This document shows positions 1 to 12,790 of a stretch of 64,000 bases of DNA, piece after piece (position 1 is the first letter of the stretch; every line of letters starts with the position of its first letter). Location of the stretch: contig QVRM01003999.1 of the NCBI GenBank assembly GCA_003439945.1, positions 333,792 through 397,791 on the forward strand. The letters are read 5' to 3'. This DNA is from Dermanyssus gallinae (Eukaryota; Arthropoda; Arachnida; Mesostigmata; Dermanyssidae). The notes under the pieces are model-generated. The model did no database searches. It was not told the DNA's origin and worked only from the letters and a program-made list of their open reading frames with translations. The position numbers were made by a program, and so were the translations under genes.

Positions 1-124
1 GTTAAATGTATAACAAAAGTAACGTTGTTTCCTGACTGTGTCCGCTTTTCGTTGGGGCAACTCTTTTGCAGCGCACATATTTAAATTAAAACCACATCAA
101 GCGGTAGAACGATTACTTCGAAAT

Positions 125-180
125 CGTGTGTTTTGTCGGGATTGAACTCGCGACTCCTAGAATCGGAGGAGCACGACGTT
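125..180 (-). repeat. tRNA-like (SINE-related) fragment
   Basis: Read on the minus strand, the block contains GAGTTCAATCCC, close to the RNA polymerase III B box (GGTTCRANNCC), at plus positions about 138-149. Just upstream is a 5-bp stem (CTCCT/AGGAG) resembling an anticodon arm. The D-arm/A-box part is poor. It shares the pattern GTCRTGCT...GCGAGTTC with the block at 52294-52334. A decayed tRNA-derived SINE or tRNA pseudogene is the most likely reading; it is not a functional tRNA. Confidence 0.35.
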
Positions 181-3100
181 TACTCCTCTCCGTCCCGTCC
201 ACATAAATATGTGATGAGAAAGCAGAGGGAGCAATGGAAAATAGCGAGATATACTAAATTATCTGTATCTTTGTGGTGTCGCATACATCGACGCACGTTA
301 GAGAAAACGCTTGTGGAAAATGCTTATGGAGCAACAACATAGGCAAACGAGAGGGAGACCCCTGTTCCGTACGCTGCTATGCTGTTACCGTAGCCCGAGA
401 AAGCGTCATCTTGAGTATACGCCTTCCGTTTGATCAATGCGAAGTCCTCTTCTAATGAAAGTAGATCCATAGTGCATCATCGAAGTGCTTATCGTCTACC
501 AAATCCATAATATATCAAGCATATCCCCTAGCTAGTGAGCAATTACATACTGCAAGTTCTACTGCAACGAGTGTATGTCATGTATAGCCGATTCTGCTGT
601 TGTATTTACCGCTATTTTTAGTTGCACCAAAGGTAGTGTAGTTTAGAGACAGATTGACTCACTTTTTCAACGCATTTCTAGTTTTGGTTCGGTAAGCGAT
701 GGAGCTATTACGTGTTTACTATATTATATACATGTAATTACGAAAAATACGAGATACGTACGTGCAAAAATGTTAGTCATGTTACCAGCAGTGAATGAAA
801 ATGCGTGAGCTGGCATTTTTATAACGTCACTGTGTTATAAAGAACTTATAGTTTAGGAGAGACTTCATACTTACGAAAAACGAATATAAGTTGAATGGTT
901 AATACTCCCCGAGGCGTGGAACATTCTCCTCGATTGCGCAAGAGTTTCTAAATTTTGCTCCATTCTTCAGTTTAAAGTTTCCACCACCATTATGGACCAT
1001 ATTTGGCCGGTGCCTCTGCTGTAAATAGACGAAAGCATTGCTCAGTGCTGTTCCAAGACGGCAGCTATAGCTTTAAAATTCTTCTCGAACACATACAGAA
1101 AACTAGAATAAAATGGAACAGAACACGCTATCATATGCACCACAAAGAGGGTTGTTTTGTACACAAATCCACTTTGACATACGTTAATCAAAATACTGTT
1201 TATGTGTTTAAGGGCGTGCAATTCTCTTCGAGTAGACGGAGCACCGACTTTTTAAAGAGTTTGATCTAACGTTAAAGAGGCGTTGTGTGCTAGATTCGCT
1301 AATTCGCAACTGAAATGACTGACAATCCTGATAGTAGTAATGCGATTTCTGGTAGGAACATATCCAACGGTGCCTCTTTATAAACTGCGACTGTGCTCGT
1401 TCGGTAATTCGTGTAAGTGAGCCACAAAAAGAGCAGTGTCTCTGTCGACGCTGCAAATAGAACAGCAGTGGAACATGGGTCGGCAAGGATTTCAGAAAAA
1501 CTCCATCACGTTTAAACAGGTATGCACACGGATGAGCACAAAATCACTAGTAAAATCCACGAGAGAAACTGTCAAAGAGTCAACTGGATATTTTCACGTT
1601 ATAGGGCGTGTATATATATATATATTAATGTGTTGTAGTGTGTGAAAAATTTAGAGGCGGAACAAAACAAATCATGTATAGAGGAGTGTGAGCTGAGATT
1701 TTTTCTTAAATCATATGAGTGCTATAAAACTGGGAGACAATTGTCTTTAACTGTGTGCCTGTTTCTATTAGCGTCTATCAGGAGGGTACACTGTGTTGAA
1801 TCCGTTATGAGGACAAATAGGTTGGTTTCTAGTGGCGTTATTTAGGGATGTGTTTCGTTCTACGTGGTGCTAGACCATAGCAGCGGTACGGGAACGCGTC
1901 CCGGTGGCCGTCAACGGTGATTGTGTGCCTGCCTCTATTTCCACCTCTGAAGACATTTTCAGCCGGCCCTACCGGTGCTGATATCTCTCTACCTCGAGTG
2001 TCTCCTTTCTCTTTAAAAGTTTTTTTGTTAGCTCTCTCAATATCGCTGTCTCTTTTTCTCGATTGAGTCCGTTGGCTCTTATACCTCTTCGCGTCTTCCC
2101 TACCTTTCCTGTCTGTATAGCAGCCAACACCCCGCTATGCGTTCTGAGTTTTGTCCGTTGTTACCTTTATGGCTTCCTCTTTTCTCCCCACACAGCGCTG
2201 TTTGAAGTCTACCGAGCTGTGTCTTTTTTTGTGTAGTTCTTTTTCTATCTCGAAAGTGGTCCGCTCTCATTCCCACTCTGCATTCAAGGTTGGAAAGAGA
2301 TGTTTGCTGTCTTCCCTGTGCTGCCTTTCCAGCAGGCCATTTTACCATGTTTGCTTTCGTCAACCTTTGCAAGGTCAACAGCTGCCACTGACTGTTGTAG
2401 GGTCGCGTGTCCTACAACAACATTTTTCCACGCATCGCCGTTTCTGTGCATCTGTGAAGAGAGCACACATGCGGCGTGCGCCAAGCTGATGGATGCTGAA
2501 CCAGGCAAGCAATGAGCGATAGCGTAGAGCACCGTAGTCATCATCGTTGTCGTCGTCGTGGTCGTCTACCTCTACGCCTGCAGGCCGACCGAATCGATCA
2601 ACCAACCAACAACCAGTCAGATCAGTGTGGCTTTAGTGAAGCGGGCAGGTCTCTCGTTCGTTTACTATCTAGTCTCAGCCTTGATCAGATGTTGCGGTGG
2701 CGTCAAACGGTGATAGTAGGATGATCGAGAGAAGCCAAGAGAGAGAGAGAGAGAGAAGAATAAGAAAGAGCATGAGATAGAGGGAGAGGGAGAAGGGGGT
2801 AGACAGGGGAAACGGCGAGAAAATCGATGGGTTGGGTTCCAGTGTTCTCCAGACATGCAACTAGCCTGACTACGTTATAGGCAACGTCGTCAGCATCATC
2901 ATCATCATCATAATTAACATCGTCATCATTATCAGGAGCAGCAGCAGCAGCAAAAGAACAGCAACAGCAGTGCTACGATCGTCAGAAGTTACGACGACGA
3001 CGACGACAGCGGCGGGGGTGGCGGTGGCGGCGGCGATAGTGGTCGGTGCTGGCAATATTACTGCGTTATATGTACAACTATATGATGCCATTCTGACCAA

Positions 3101-3195
3101 CGGTCGTCGATGTCGTTGTCCGTTTACGTTGCTGGCGTCGCCTATTACGACGGCGCGACGATGGCAGCCGCCCCTGTCATTTCCCCGCCCGCACC

Positions 3196-3335
3196 CCATT
3201 CCATCCCCGGCCCCCTCTGCACCTCATCCCATCCCCGGCCCCCTCTGCACCGCATCCCATTCCCGGCCCCCTCTGCACCGCATCCCATTCCCCGGCCCCC
3301 TCTGCACCCCATCCCACTTCATCCCCGGCCCAATT
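3196..3335. repeat. Minisatellite, ~28-bp unit
   Basis: A C-rich unit containing GGCCCCCTCTGCACC recurs with GG starts at 3209, 3237, 3265 and 3294, plus a degenerate fifth copy near 3327. The period is 28-29 bp. The proline-rich frames that cross it are repeat translations. Confidence 0.85.
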
Positions 3336-4577
3336 ACCCCACGGCAACTGCTTGTGTTCGATAGACACACGAACAACATTGAGTGAGATAGAAACGAAGA
3401 CCAAGAAGACAAGGGCAAACGGGAAGGGAAGGGATGAGGAGCAACCCATCGATGGTGGCCGGCCACAGCTGCATCGTTGGTTGACTGACTGGTGGCGCTG
3501 GCCACGCCGCGTTCATTGTGGTGCGGCGCTTCTGATGCCGAGAACGACGGTCGGCCTCGACCCGTCAGCTTTTAGGTGACGCCGCCGCCGCCGAGACGGG
3601 GGTGAGCGCCGGCGGCACCGAACGGCGGCGACGGCAGCGGCGTTTGGAAGACCAAAGGAGAAAGATCAGGAATAAAGAGAATCGGGGCCGGGGTAGAAAG
3701 GCACAGCATACAAGCTTCACGCACGCACAACAAAGTGACAAAGAAAGAACTGAACTAGAGAGAGAATAGCAAAGCAAGGAAGGATGCCAGTTAGGAAGAG
3801 GGAAACGAGACCGAAAATGGGGGAGGAGAGATGAAGGGAATCAGGACTTCGAGGTCGAGCGGCACCGCAAGCAATCTCGCGGAAGCGGGAGATACGACCG
3901 GCGAAGGATGTCGAGGTTGCCGGTGGTGGTGGTGGTAGTGGTGGTAGCTTGCCGAGGGGCAGGAATAGACGAGAGACGACGTTTCGACGGCGGCAGCGTT
4001 CTGCTATAAAAATCGCCATGTAGGCGTGCACGCTGCACGCAGGACTCATAAAACTAACGGACTCTCACGTAACGACCCACGGCAACGGCGGCCGCCACCG
4101 GGACAGCGTTCGGCTCGTCACGCAGCCGCCAGTTATGCGGCGGGCGGAGACACAAAACCTTTGCTAGACGCGCAAATTGTAGTCACCAGTTCTACCGGCC
4201 GCGAATGATCAACAACAACAACAACGACAGCAACAACAAAACAACAACAACAATAATACAGCAGTCACTAGGGTAGCCTCTGCTGTCGGAGCAACCGGCG
4301 CCACTTTGCGTCGTTCGAGGTCCAACCGTTGCACAAAGACGCAGACGAGCAACGGCCGCAGCAACAAAAACGACACAGCGGCAACAATAATCAACGCAGG
4401 CCGTCAGCACCGCCAGTGATAGTAGCGTTGTTAAGATGACCAGAACAACGTTGAGGTCTCCACTGACCACCGACAACCCGACGAGACTCGCCGGATACTT
4501 CCTCAGCTAGCCTTAGGGGCACAACGCTAGAGAACAGAAACATCCAATGTAAGACTAGATTCTTCGTCAGTGTTAAT

Positions 4578-4579
<2 letters not shown>

Positions 4580-4609
<30 letters not shown>
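4580..4609. repeat. (AT)15 microsatellite
   Basis: Uninterrupted AT dinucleotides, ending about 10 bp before the mariner terminal repeat. Confidence 0.97.
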
Positions 4610-4613
<4 letters not shown>

Positions 4614-4619
4614 ACAGGT

Positions 4620-4642
4620 AGTTCAACAGGTTCTTAAAATGA
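4620..4642 (+). repeat. mariner left terminal inverted repeat
   Basis: 23 bp beginning AGTTCAACAGGTTC. It matches the reverse complement of the right end at 21 of 23 positions. Confidence 0.9.
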
Positions 4643-4788
4643 GCTTTTCAGAATTCGAATTTTGGCGCTTTCACCGCTATTGGAAACGGCAACTTTTCGA
4701 CTGCTAGCAGTCAAAATATTATGGTGATTGGCCATTGCGATTTCGTTTGATCGCTTTTCCCGTGCAACGTATCGGCGTGATTTTGAAA

Positions 4789-5870
4789 AATGGAGAAAAA
4801 GAGTTTCGGGTGGTTATCAAGCATTTTTATTTCAAAGGTTGGAATGCGACCCAAGTAAAAACTGAGTTAGACGAGGTGTACGGTGACTCTGCGCCATGTT
4901 TTGCCACTGTTTCCAACTGAATTAATGAGTTAAAAAGTCGCAGGAGCACCGAGAATGACCTACGTTCAGAACGCCCTAAAAACGGCAACTGGTGAGGAAA
5001 ACGTGGAAAATTTGCGAAAAATCGTTGCCGCAGATAAGCGAGTGAACATTAGGGAGATAGCGGAGGCCTTGGGGATCGGTTTGGATAGGGTGAATTCATC
5101 CTGCACGAGAACTTGAAGATGAAAAGCTCAGAGCAAAATGGGTGCCGCATTTGCTCAACCAAGGTCAAAAAGACGCGCGTGTTTCCGCTTCACAGCGAAA
5201 TTTGGCCAAGATGTCGAAAAATCCGTCGGATTTTTGGCGCAGATTCGTGACCGTCGATGAAAGCTGGGTCGATCACTACACTCCCGAGACCCAAGAAGCA
5301 TCTCGCCAATGGTGTGCACCTGCTAAAGGACTTCCGAAGAGGGTGCGGACAACAGCATCGGCCGGAAAGATGAGGGCTACGGTTTTTTGGGACCAACGTG
5401 GAATAATTCTGGTCAACTACCCTGAGAGCGGTAAAACGATCACGGGAGAATATTCTGCAGGACTGTTGGTCTGCCTGAAGCAAGAACTCATCGTGAAACG
5501 GCCCGCTTTGCAGAAAAAGGTTCTCCTTGTTTCACCAGGACAATGCTCATGCACACAAGTCGCGACAAGCATCGGCAAAACTGGCCCAACTGAGGTTCGA
5601 ACTTATTGAACAACCTTTCTTTTCTCCAGACCTGGCCCCCACTGATTATTTCCTTTTTAGACATTTGAAGAATAGTCTCGGTGGAAACCGTTATTCCAGC
5701 AATGAAGAGGTTAAGGCTGCTGTCAATGCCTATTTTTAGTCTAAAGACGCGAAATTCTACTCAAGAGGTATAAATGCTCTGAAATCTCGGTGGGAAAAGT
5801 GTATTGAGCTTCTCGGGGAGTATATCGAATCAGAAAAAATGAAAAACAAGATTTGGAAAATTCTTGGTTT
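4789..5870 (+). pseudogene. mariner transposase, disrupted
   Basis: In an active element this enzyme would bind the terminal repeats and cut and paste the element. The N-terminal helix-turn-helix region is near 4789-5100. The WVPHLL block is near 5137. The catalytic triad is visible: D in VTVDESWVDHY (codon 5256), D in FHQDNAHAH (codon 5539) and D in SPDLAPTDY (codon 5644). The last two have exactly 34 residues between them, which defines DD34D. Lesions: a shift near the presumed start (4790), a TGA at 4918, frameshifts near 4970, 5100 and 5518, and a TAG at 5737. The frame then continues through a KSRWEKCIELLGEY-type C-terminus. All three catalytic aspartates survive even though the frame does not. 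Confidence 0.92.
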
Positions 5871-5893
5871 TCATTTTAAGAACTTGTTAAACT
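5871..5893 (-). repeat. mariner right terminal inverted repeat
   Basis: The reverse complement begins AGTTTAACAAGTTC and matches the left end with two mismatches. Confidence 0.9.
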
Positions 5894-6195
5894 CCAGTGT
5901 TGATTATCCGCACGAATTTTGTCCATTGGCGTTCAAGCCTATGGGAGCTCCAGCCCCCTTGCGCTCAAGCAGATTCAGCGCGTAGGTAGAAGCCTTAATT
6001 TTTCAACAAGAGACTCGAGAGCATCCTTGCGTCAGAGGGTGTCGCTCGACATTTAATGAGGAAATGCAGCGCCTGATCGGGGCACATTGTTGAACTGGGC
6101 TAACCCTGGGTTAGAGAACCCGTAATCACACGTTCGCGCAAAGACAATTGTCCACTCCATAGTGCCAACATAGCGAAGTTATATATATTAAAAAA

Positions 6196-6255
<60 letters not shown>

Positions 6256-9200
6256 ATATATGTGAACACTTTCACGTGAAAGTACATTACTACGAACATG
6301 AGTTGCCACTTTATTACAATCTCCGTGTCGCGCGTATATTGAGAAATAAGTATTGCAAGACAGCGCCACATCAATCGCAATGCACTCTGCTATTTGAGAA
6401 CTGGTGCTTAGATTCATTCAGAGAGAGCATTATTGTCTAAAACTTAAATATACAAGCTCATGTGTGGGTTTAGTGTATAAAGCTAGCTATGTGTACTTGC
6501 GCCAACAGCATTCATGATGGCTAAATCAAAAAATCCTAAAAAGTAGTGCGCTAGTCTTATTGTCGCTAGAAATGACGAGCGTACACACCGTCGATTGGCG
6601 ACCTAATTGCGGCTTACTACGTCGATCTTACCTGATTATGCATTTCGAGGCTAATCCTACAGCATCAACAATATTAGGAACTCATTAGGGTTAAACCCTG
6701 CTTAACCTTCACGTGCTGAACTTACAGATGAGTACGCAGCGTTTTGCTCATAAAAATAGACATTTCCTCGAACTTAGGTCAAGCGCATGCTATTTTATTC
6801 TATACTGCGCGCATCTTACGCCAGTATGCAAGGTTAAGGTATTCATAATGGCTTGTTACTGCGTTGTCGTCTGGTTCTTAATGAAATGTTGTTCCGTATA
6901 TATATATATATAGATATAGATATAGATAGCTGTTTTTATTCCCACGGTGTCTAAACTAAAATAATTAATCAGTCTATATCAACGATTGGTGGTTTATGAC
7001 AGCGGCTCGTCGAAGGCAAACTACACCGAGGCAACTTGTGTCAGCTAAATTACAGCAAAAATGCATTGCTTTTTGTTTTGTAGTTTAGGTTCAACCGTTG
7101 CGCAAAGGCACAGACGATATAGAGTGCTCACCCCCCAACATTTGCTGCTAAATGGATAGAGATGCAAAAATCATATTTATCTTAGACTCAGTAGTGCTTG
7201 ACTTCGTTTAAAAATCTTTTCCTAGACGTGCGGCTTGCGTTCATTCGGGCATCTAGCAGCTTGCCAGCTAGCTAAATTTAAAGCGTCCTTCCGAGTAGTG
7301 TACGTTGTTCGCGTTCAGAGGCAAGAGGGCAAGGGGGGGGGGGTTGCGATAGGTTTGCGATAGTTGTGTCGCATAGAGAAGACTCTAGGTGGGGCGGACG
7401 GGGGGCGGGGGAGGGTTAGTGGGAAGGGGTCTAAAGTAATAAACACTACGAAAACCTAGGGAGAAGAGATGGCCTGGAGCCAGTTGATTGATTACGCATG
7501 ATCTTTCTGCAGGCGTCACGTTGCCGTCGCATCGTCTCAAGCATCCGCCTCAAATACGTACACACACACACACACTCAGACACATGCACCACGGTGCGGT
7601 GAACGTGGACGTGACACGTGGAAGAGCACACGTAACGCACGCCCGGGAAAAGAAGTAGGAGAATAAGACGAAGGAGAAGAAAAAAGCAGAAGCAGCAAAA
7701 TACGTCATCATGACGAGACAGTTTGGAAGCAGACGGCTGAAGTGTCGCGGCCAAAACTAGCCAGTTACGGCTCTAGAACGGCAGCGGCAGCAGCAGCAGT
7801 TGAGTACGCAGAGCAGGCGGCCAAGCAACCGGGGTTAGCGCAGTAGCCTGAGGCGTGATAATGATCATTGAAATTCCCTCGAGGCGGCGGCGCTCCATCG
7901 ACGAGGACGGAGGACGACGAGAACTTCGATGATGACAATGATGACGGCGTTCGGTCGTCTGTCGTATCGATTCGTCGTCATTGATAACTACGAAAGATTA
8001 CGCCGGTGGCAGCGATGTGTGATGGTGATGGTCGTGGGCGGCGACCCGCGACCCATGCGCTGTCGACGTATTATTCTTCGGGCCTGTGAAAGGTAGGGCA
8101 AGTCGGCGCAAGATGGTGGTGATGGTGGTCCTACTCCAATGGTGCTCCTGTAGCTTCTGCTACTACTGGATGGCTCTCGTAGTAGTAGTAGTAGTAGTGG
8201 CAGTGGCAGTGCGATTCTTGCAGTGGCCGCGCGTCAGCTTGTCGATCGAATATTCTTTGAGCGATGCTCATTGAGATTAGATGATAAACCAACCACCGCT
8301 GAGAGTCAGCGGCCATGCTGCCACAAGGACTGTGCCGGAGACACTCTAGATATGTGGTCGGTCCTCGGTGCAATAAAGATATGCCTCACGGCGATTTTAG
8401 GCCCGTAGAGAGCGAGTGATAGAGAGGTCTAGGTGTTAGCAACAACTATAACATTTTAAATTCGAGTGGGCTTCTCGCATATGTGCGCATAGTTGAACTG
8501 TGGCACTGTAGTATGTCAAGCCCTATACCGAGCTAGGGTATCAGGCGCCACCCAGACCACCGCTGCTGCACATATGCAGACAAACCCTTCTCCTTCATTT
8601 AACATTTGACACAACCGCCAGAGATACATCGGGGAAACTGAGAGCCCCACGAAGTTGGGGGCTCTTAGCATGACTGCATCGGCGGCGGCGACGGCAACGA
8701 AAACGCCAGCAGCAGGGGTTGCCTGAGCCTCACCGAGGTAATAGTATCTGTAGGCTGCCGGCGGCTAAACCAGACAGACCGGTTGGTCAGTCAGGTCGTG
8801 CGTAGTCGGCCAGCACGTGACACGAATCTCATCCCCGCATTCCCCCGGGAGGAGGTGTTTCTGGTCCCCAGCTTTCTGGTCCCCCCCCCCCCCCGGTTGT
8901 TTCTGGACGGTCGGACAACAACGACGACGACGAGGACGCTGCCGCCACCGCTGCCACCACCACAACCGCCGTCAATGAGCTGCAAGATAGACGCTGTAAG
9001 ACCCAGAGGCCGGACAGAGACGCGAAACGATACGGGCTGGGCTAAACCCGAGGGGTTCGTTGCCTGGCGGCCACCGTTGTGTTTCCGTGTCCTGAGCGCT
9101 ATAGCGGACGTCGGGCGGATACGATGCCAACGTACAGACCGACGGATAGCAAGGGGTTAGACAGATACAGCCGGACAGTTAGACAGACGGACATACAGAT

Positions 9201-10198
9201 AGATAGACGAAGAGAGACACAGAGGACGAGGCAGCACCGAACATAGAGTTGTGGTAGGTAGGAACATCCGTAGTGATCGTAGTAGAAAGTAGTAGTAGTA
9301 GTAGTAATAGTAGCAGTAGTAGGCAAACGTATGATTGCCAACCGTTTGGGTTGATCCATCTACGTCACCACCACAAGCACCACCCGAACACGCTCGCTTG
9401 CTGGCTCGTGCCTGCCCTTTCTCTTCGATCGGACAAGGCACCCGGGAACAGGTGTTAAATGAATGAAACAAGCGCTTTGTTTATTGCTTGCCTCACCTGT
9501 CACACCCCCGGCCACAGGGTATATATGTGTGTAATACACGTAGTTTGTTAGGTACATATATATATATATATATATATACCTATCCACGATGAATTATGCT
9601 TATGTATTTTTTGCCACAGTTTTTTGTTCTAAGGTTGCAGGCGTATATGGTTAACTCAATTCACTGCACAAGGGTTTGAGGAAAGCGCCACTAGTCGAGC
9701 TTGCCCTCGCAGCAATCCCTTAGTGTGCCCATTATTGCTGCTGCCGAATTGCCGCGCTAGATAGACCGGGAGTGATAACCGCTGAAGTTGATAGTGAAGA
9801 AATATTTTCTTTCCTGTCGCCACTTCCAGTTCGATTCGCTTGTCAAACGTCTGAAGAAAGGACTATGCCTTGGGGCCGGGTCCTGTGTCTTGAATATTAG
9901 AGGCACGAAAATGAACTCGATGGCGATGCTGGGCATATTTGTTAAGCGCCGGTGGGAGTCAACGGCCTCCAGGTCAGCAGTATTAGCCTCCAGGTTTGAG
10001 GTAAAAACACACGTATTGTATATTTGATTGCACATGTATCGATCTTTTTCGTTTCTTATTCCTCTTTTGACAAGTTTGGAATCCTGCGCGGTCTTGACGT
10101 GTTTGATTGAAGTAAATCTCAGACAGCTTGCATGGAGCTAACAAACATCTACAATACGGCGACTTATGAGACATGAGCGGCTAGTTGAAAATTTGATC
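5894..10198. other. Non-coding stretch with microsatellites
   Basis: No gene is recognised. It holds (AT)n at 6201-6251, 6897-6912 and 9557-9578, a G run near 7337-7344, a CpG- and CAG-rich block at about 7770-8260 with (GTA)n near 8182-8200, a C14 run at about 8881-8894, and (GTA)n near 9283-9330. The block at 7086-7116 resembles 4317-4347 (see findings). A short hairpin at 8641-8665 has 8-bp arms. Confidence 0.6.
6201..6251. repeat. (AT)n microsatellite, ~51 bp
   Basis: Pure AT dinucleotides preceded by an A-rich run. Confidence 0.97.
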
Positions 10199-10650
10199 AA
10201 ATTCACGAATTGTCGCATGGTCATATCAGATTGAACCGACACGCGGAAATTGTCCGTTGAGACGGTCAAGACTATCCATACCCTACAGGTTTGCAATGGC
10301 CGGGTGGCATATTTTTAATGTACCAAACAGAGTAGTACAGTTCAGTACAGAAGTTCAGATGCCGGACGTATGGAGATATCTAGGATTTGCCCACAGTCCT
10401 TATGACCTTTAGACGTCCTGGATACATTTGCCCTTTTCCGTCTTTTCCAAATTCACGAGTCGTCGCATGGCCATCTCAGATTGAATCGGCACCCGGAAAC
10501 CATTCTCTAAGACAGCCTAGACTATCCTCCGCCTCTACGGCTTTGGAATCGCCGGAATACCTTCAATGCACCAAGGGACGAACATGTTGAGATATCTAGG
10601 GTTTCCTTGTGGCCTTGGAATTGCCTGGATGCTGCTACTCCTTTTGCGTT
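10199..10650. repeat. Tandem dimer of a ~250-bp unit
   Basis: Two head-to-tail copies begin with AAATTCACGA at 10199 and 10449. Matching landmarks follow in the same order: GTCGCATGG(T/C)CAT, CAGATTGAA, GACTATCC, AATG(T/C)ACCAA, GAGATATCTAGG and CCTTTT. The copies have diverged clearly, so the duplication is old. I see no coding potential or RNA polymerase III boxes, and no third copy in the window. It could be a satellite seed or a duplicated transposon fragment. Confidence 0.85.
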
Positions 10651-12329
10651 GGCTATATCGTTGTCATCTTAAATCCTCTCATCCCCCAATCAAGCTTTAG
10701 ACAACTAATTGTGCGCCTTACCGCTGACACTCGCTAACCAGCGGCGAGGGCCTACCAGATCCGCAGCGTGCACGCGGATAGATACCCCCTCCCCCCTACC
10801 ACACATACACAAAAGCCAATAGGTACGCGAATCGGCGCTAATAGATGAGACGAAGCAAAAAAAAACATTTAAAGACCGATCATACTAAAACGGTGATGAG
10901 TCGTTCTCCAGTCTGGAGGTTCGGTTAACGTTCCACGGGTCTGCGGTTTCAACGGATCTCGCGGCCGTTCCGCCGTCACCCATCGGCGAGCAGGGGTGCA
11001 GGAATAGGATATTTATCCAGCGGGTAGGGCTAGAAATAAGTGATTAGTGCAAAGAGCAACCCGATGCAACCTCGTCGTCTCGTCTCCGACGTTGTCGTCG
11101 TTCTTATCGCCGTTGGGGCAGAGGAATTAGGGTGAGTTTGTACGCGTAATCACTCACTGTCAAGCCTGCTAAGCAGGCTGGCTGCTAGCCCCCGGTAAGC
11201 TGAATCTGCTGAAATAGGGCCCCCATTGAAGTGTTTTCATTATGACCAGTGACACGTATCCGCAGCAGCCAGTAATGTATACACTACGCTGACACGAACG
11301 TACATATTTCTCTTCATGATACTTTTGTGATAGGAGATTTCTCACTATGTGACTTTCATACCTGCAGAGATAAGTTAGGGTTTCATTTTCTGCTTGTTCG
11401 TACCCTTCTTCAAAGCTAGAGGGTACAATGGCAGAGGCTATGCGACTACGTTAAACGTAAGGGTTAGTGCCGAATCCCACACTTTCTAAGTAAATGGAAT
11501 GTATTATCTATTATACATAATACACTTCACCCATGGTTTTGGCGAGAACATTTTTTTTACAAATCGAGCGTACGGGCGGGTCGTACAAATCGCGAGACTG
11601 TTATTTTTACTATTATTGCTCAAACATAAAGAACAAGCGTGCATATCTGTGGCCGTTTATGAAAACGTTTTTAAGCTCTGACAATCACATTTTTAGACGC
11701 TCGTAACTGGCTAAGTTGCCTGTGGCAGGATAACGTCTAAATGCGTCTATCGTCATCGCGTTCCCGTTACTGGTATCTCGTTACTTATAAAAGCTGTCTC
11801 CAGCAAATATGTGTAACAGCATGGCAATAACAACCACGTTCAACAAATACAACCAGCAAAACCGGGGTTTGAACCTGCGATTGCCCGTTAATTATGGCTG
11901 CTCTGGTAACGCCTCGTTTCAAACGGTGCGCTGACGCCTAAGCCACCGCCGCTACAAAAAAAGTGCATCGCTTAGTTTAGAATAGCCCTCGCCAGATGTG
12001 CCACCATCCGTTCTACAGCCCAAACTATGAAGACTGCTAATACCTTATTGAGCTGAGGAAATCTCTCTGCCTTTACGTTTAGTAGTAGTAGTAGTAGCGG
12101 TCGCGGCAAACAGGAGTAGTGATTTTCACGGCCCTGGCAACTCAACTTAAACTTATTATGGCATACCATAACCATGTCCAGTGAAGCAAAATACTTTGGG
12201 GGTACTTTTAAATTCTGGCCTGACAGGCGCTTCACTTCGCGGCTGCTAAAACCACCAACGCTATAACAGATCTCTCTCTAAATTGCTTCCACGTACACGG
12301 GACGCCCCTTGACAACCGGTGCCTCCCGG
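10651..12329. other. Non-coding stretch
   Basis: No gene is recognised. Apart from the tRNA-like block at 11855-11954 and a short (TAG)n run near 12080-12098, the sequence is unremarkable. Confidence 0.55.
11855..11954 (-). repeat. tRNA-derived SINE-like copy (class II tRNA-like)
   Basis: On the minus strand an A-box-like GGTGGCTTAGGCG (plus 11935-11947) is followed about 70 bp later by a B box GGTTCAAACCC (plus 11865-11875). The wide spacing is like that of tRNAs with a long variable arm (Ser/Leu type). The acceptor ends do not pair, so this is not a functional tRNA. I could not define a SINE body, tail or target duplication. Confidence 0.5.
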
Positions 12330-12331
12330 CG

Positions 12332-12790
12332 ACGATAGTAGATAGCATCATGTCATACGCAGCCCCGCTATGGCAGCGTAGCTACACGGGCTTTAGTCGG
12401 GGTGGCTCCTGGATACAACGCAGAGGCCGTTGGGCCTCAAAATAACAAGAGCCAAAACTGCAGTCACCGCTGCAGTCCAACCCGGCAGGTACTCCGGCAA
12501 ATCCCTTGGGAACTACAGGTTCTAGAGAGCGCAATCGGCTGAGCCAACTCTTCCCACTCGCAGGTGGACGCCGACCTCAGCTAATCGACGCATGGAACAG
12601 AATATGGGTGGAGATCCAGGCGGGCCACCCCTGTTTCTGGACGCGCCCCATTATCCCAGATGTGAGCAGGTGGTTCAAAAGACGGAAGGGATCACTGTCC
12701 TACCGCTGATCAAATGTCTGACGGGCTACGATACGTTCAGAAATTCTTTCGTACGTATTAGACGGGCTCTGTCGCCAGAATGATTCTCTG
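12332..12790 (+). pseudogene. Jockey/R1-type LINE, 3' coding end (relic)
   Basis: Translation begins with IVDSIMSYAAPLWQRS, the thumb-region motif that follows the reverse transcriptase palm in Jockey/R1-type non-LTR retrotransposons. A stop at about 12444 is followed by LIDAWNRIW and then IIPDVSRWFKRRKGSLSYR. After a frameshift near 12709 comes IKCLTGYDTFRNSF. These are the segments that normally precede the terminal zinc-knuckle-like motif. The same block order occurs in the relic at 26621-28080 (SVIDTIMLYAAPLW; ILPDLKIWYSLKRGSLTY), so both belong to one clade. Palm and endonuclease domains are missing. No target duplication was seen. Confidence 0.8.

Larger units (their letters stand above)
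1..4579. other. Non-coding, simple-repeat-rich stretch
   Basis: No gene is recognisable. There is a pyrimidine-rich tract around 1980-2240, a (GA)n tract near 2738-2760, (CAT)n at about 2895-2930, (GAC)n at about 2990-3010, a minisatellite (listed separately), (GGT)n near 3920-3945 and (CAA/CAG)n near 4208-4260. The open frames here change composition with these tracts and have no recognisable domain. A tRNA-like fragment near the left edge is listed separately. Confidence 0.6.
4620..5893 (+). mobile_element. mariner (DD34D) transposon, full-length but inactive
   Basis: A 1.27-kb element with 23-bp terminal inverted repeats at 4620-4642 and 5871-5893 (21 of 23 match). Length and organisation fit ordinary mariner elements (about 1.3 kb, one transposase, short terminal repeats, TA target). 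The left end abuts TA at 4619-4620; the matching right dinucleotide is TC, so one target copy has probably mutated. The transposase between the ends is broken by several frameshifts and stops, so the copy is dead. It lies directly beside an (AT)15 tract. The N-terminus (MEKKEFRV-like) suggests the mellifera group, which is inference from recall. Confidence 0.93.

Noticed and set aside
6170..6260. Tyr/Ile alternating frames across AT tracts, here and elsewhere
   Set aside because: Direct translations of (AT)n microsatellites.
8131..9471. Several 60-125 codon frames on both strands
   Set aside because: Built from GTA, CAC and poly(C) runs, with no domain or consistent frame.
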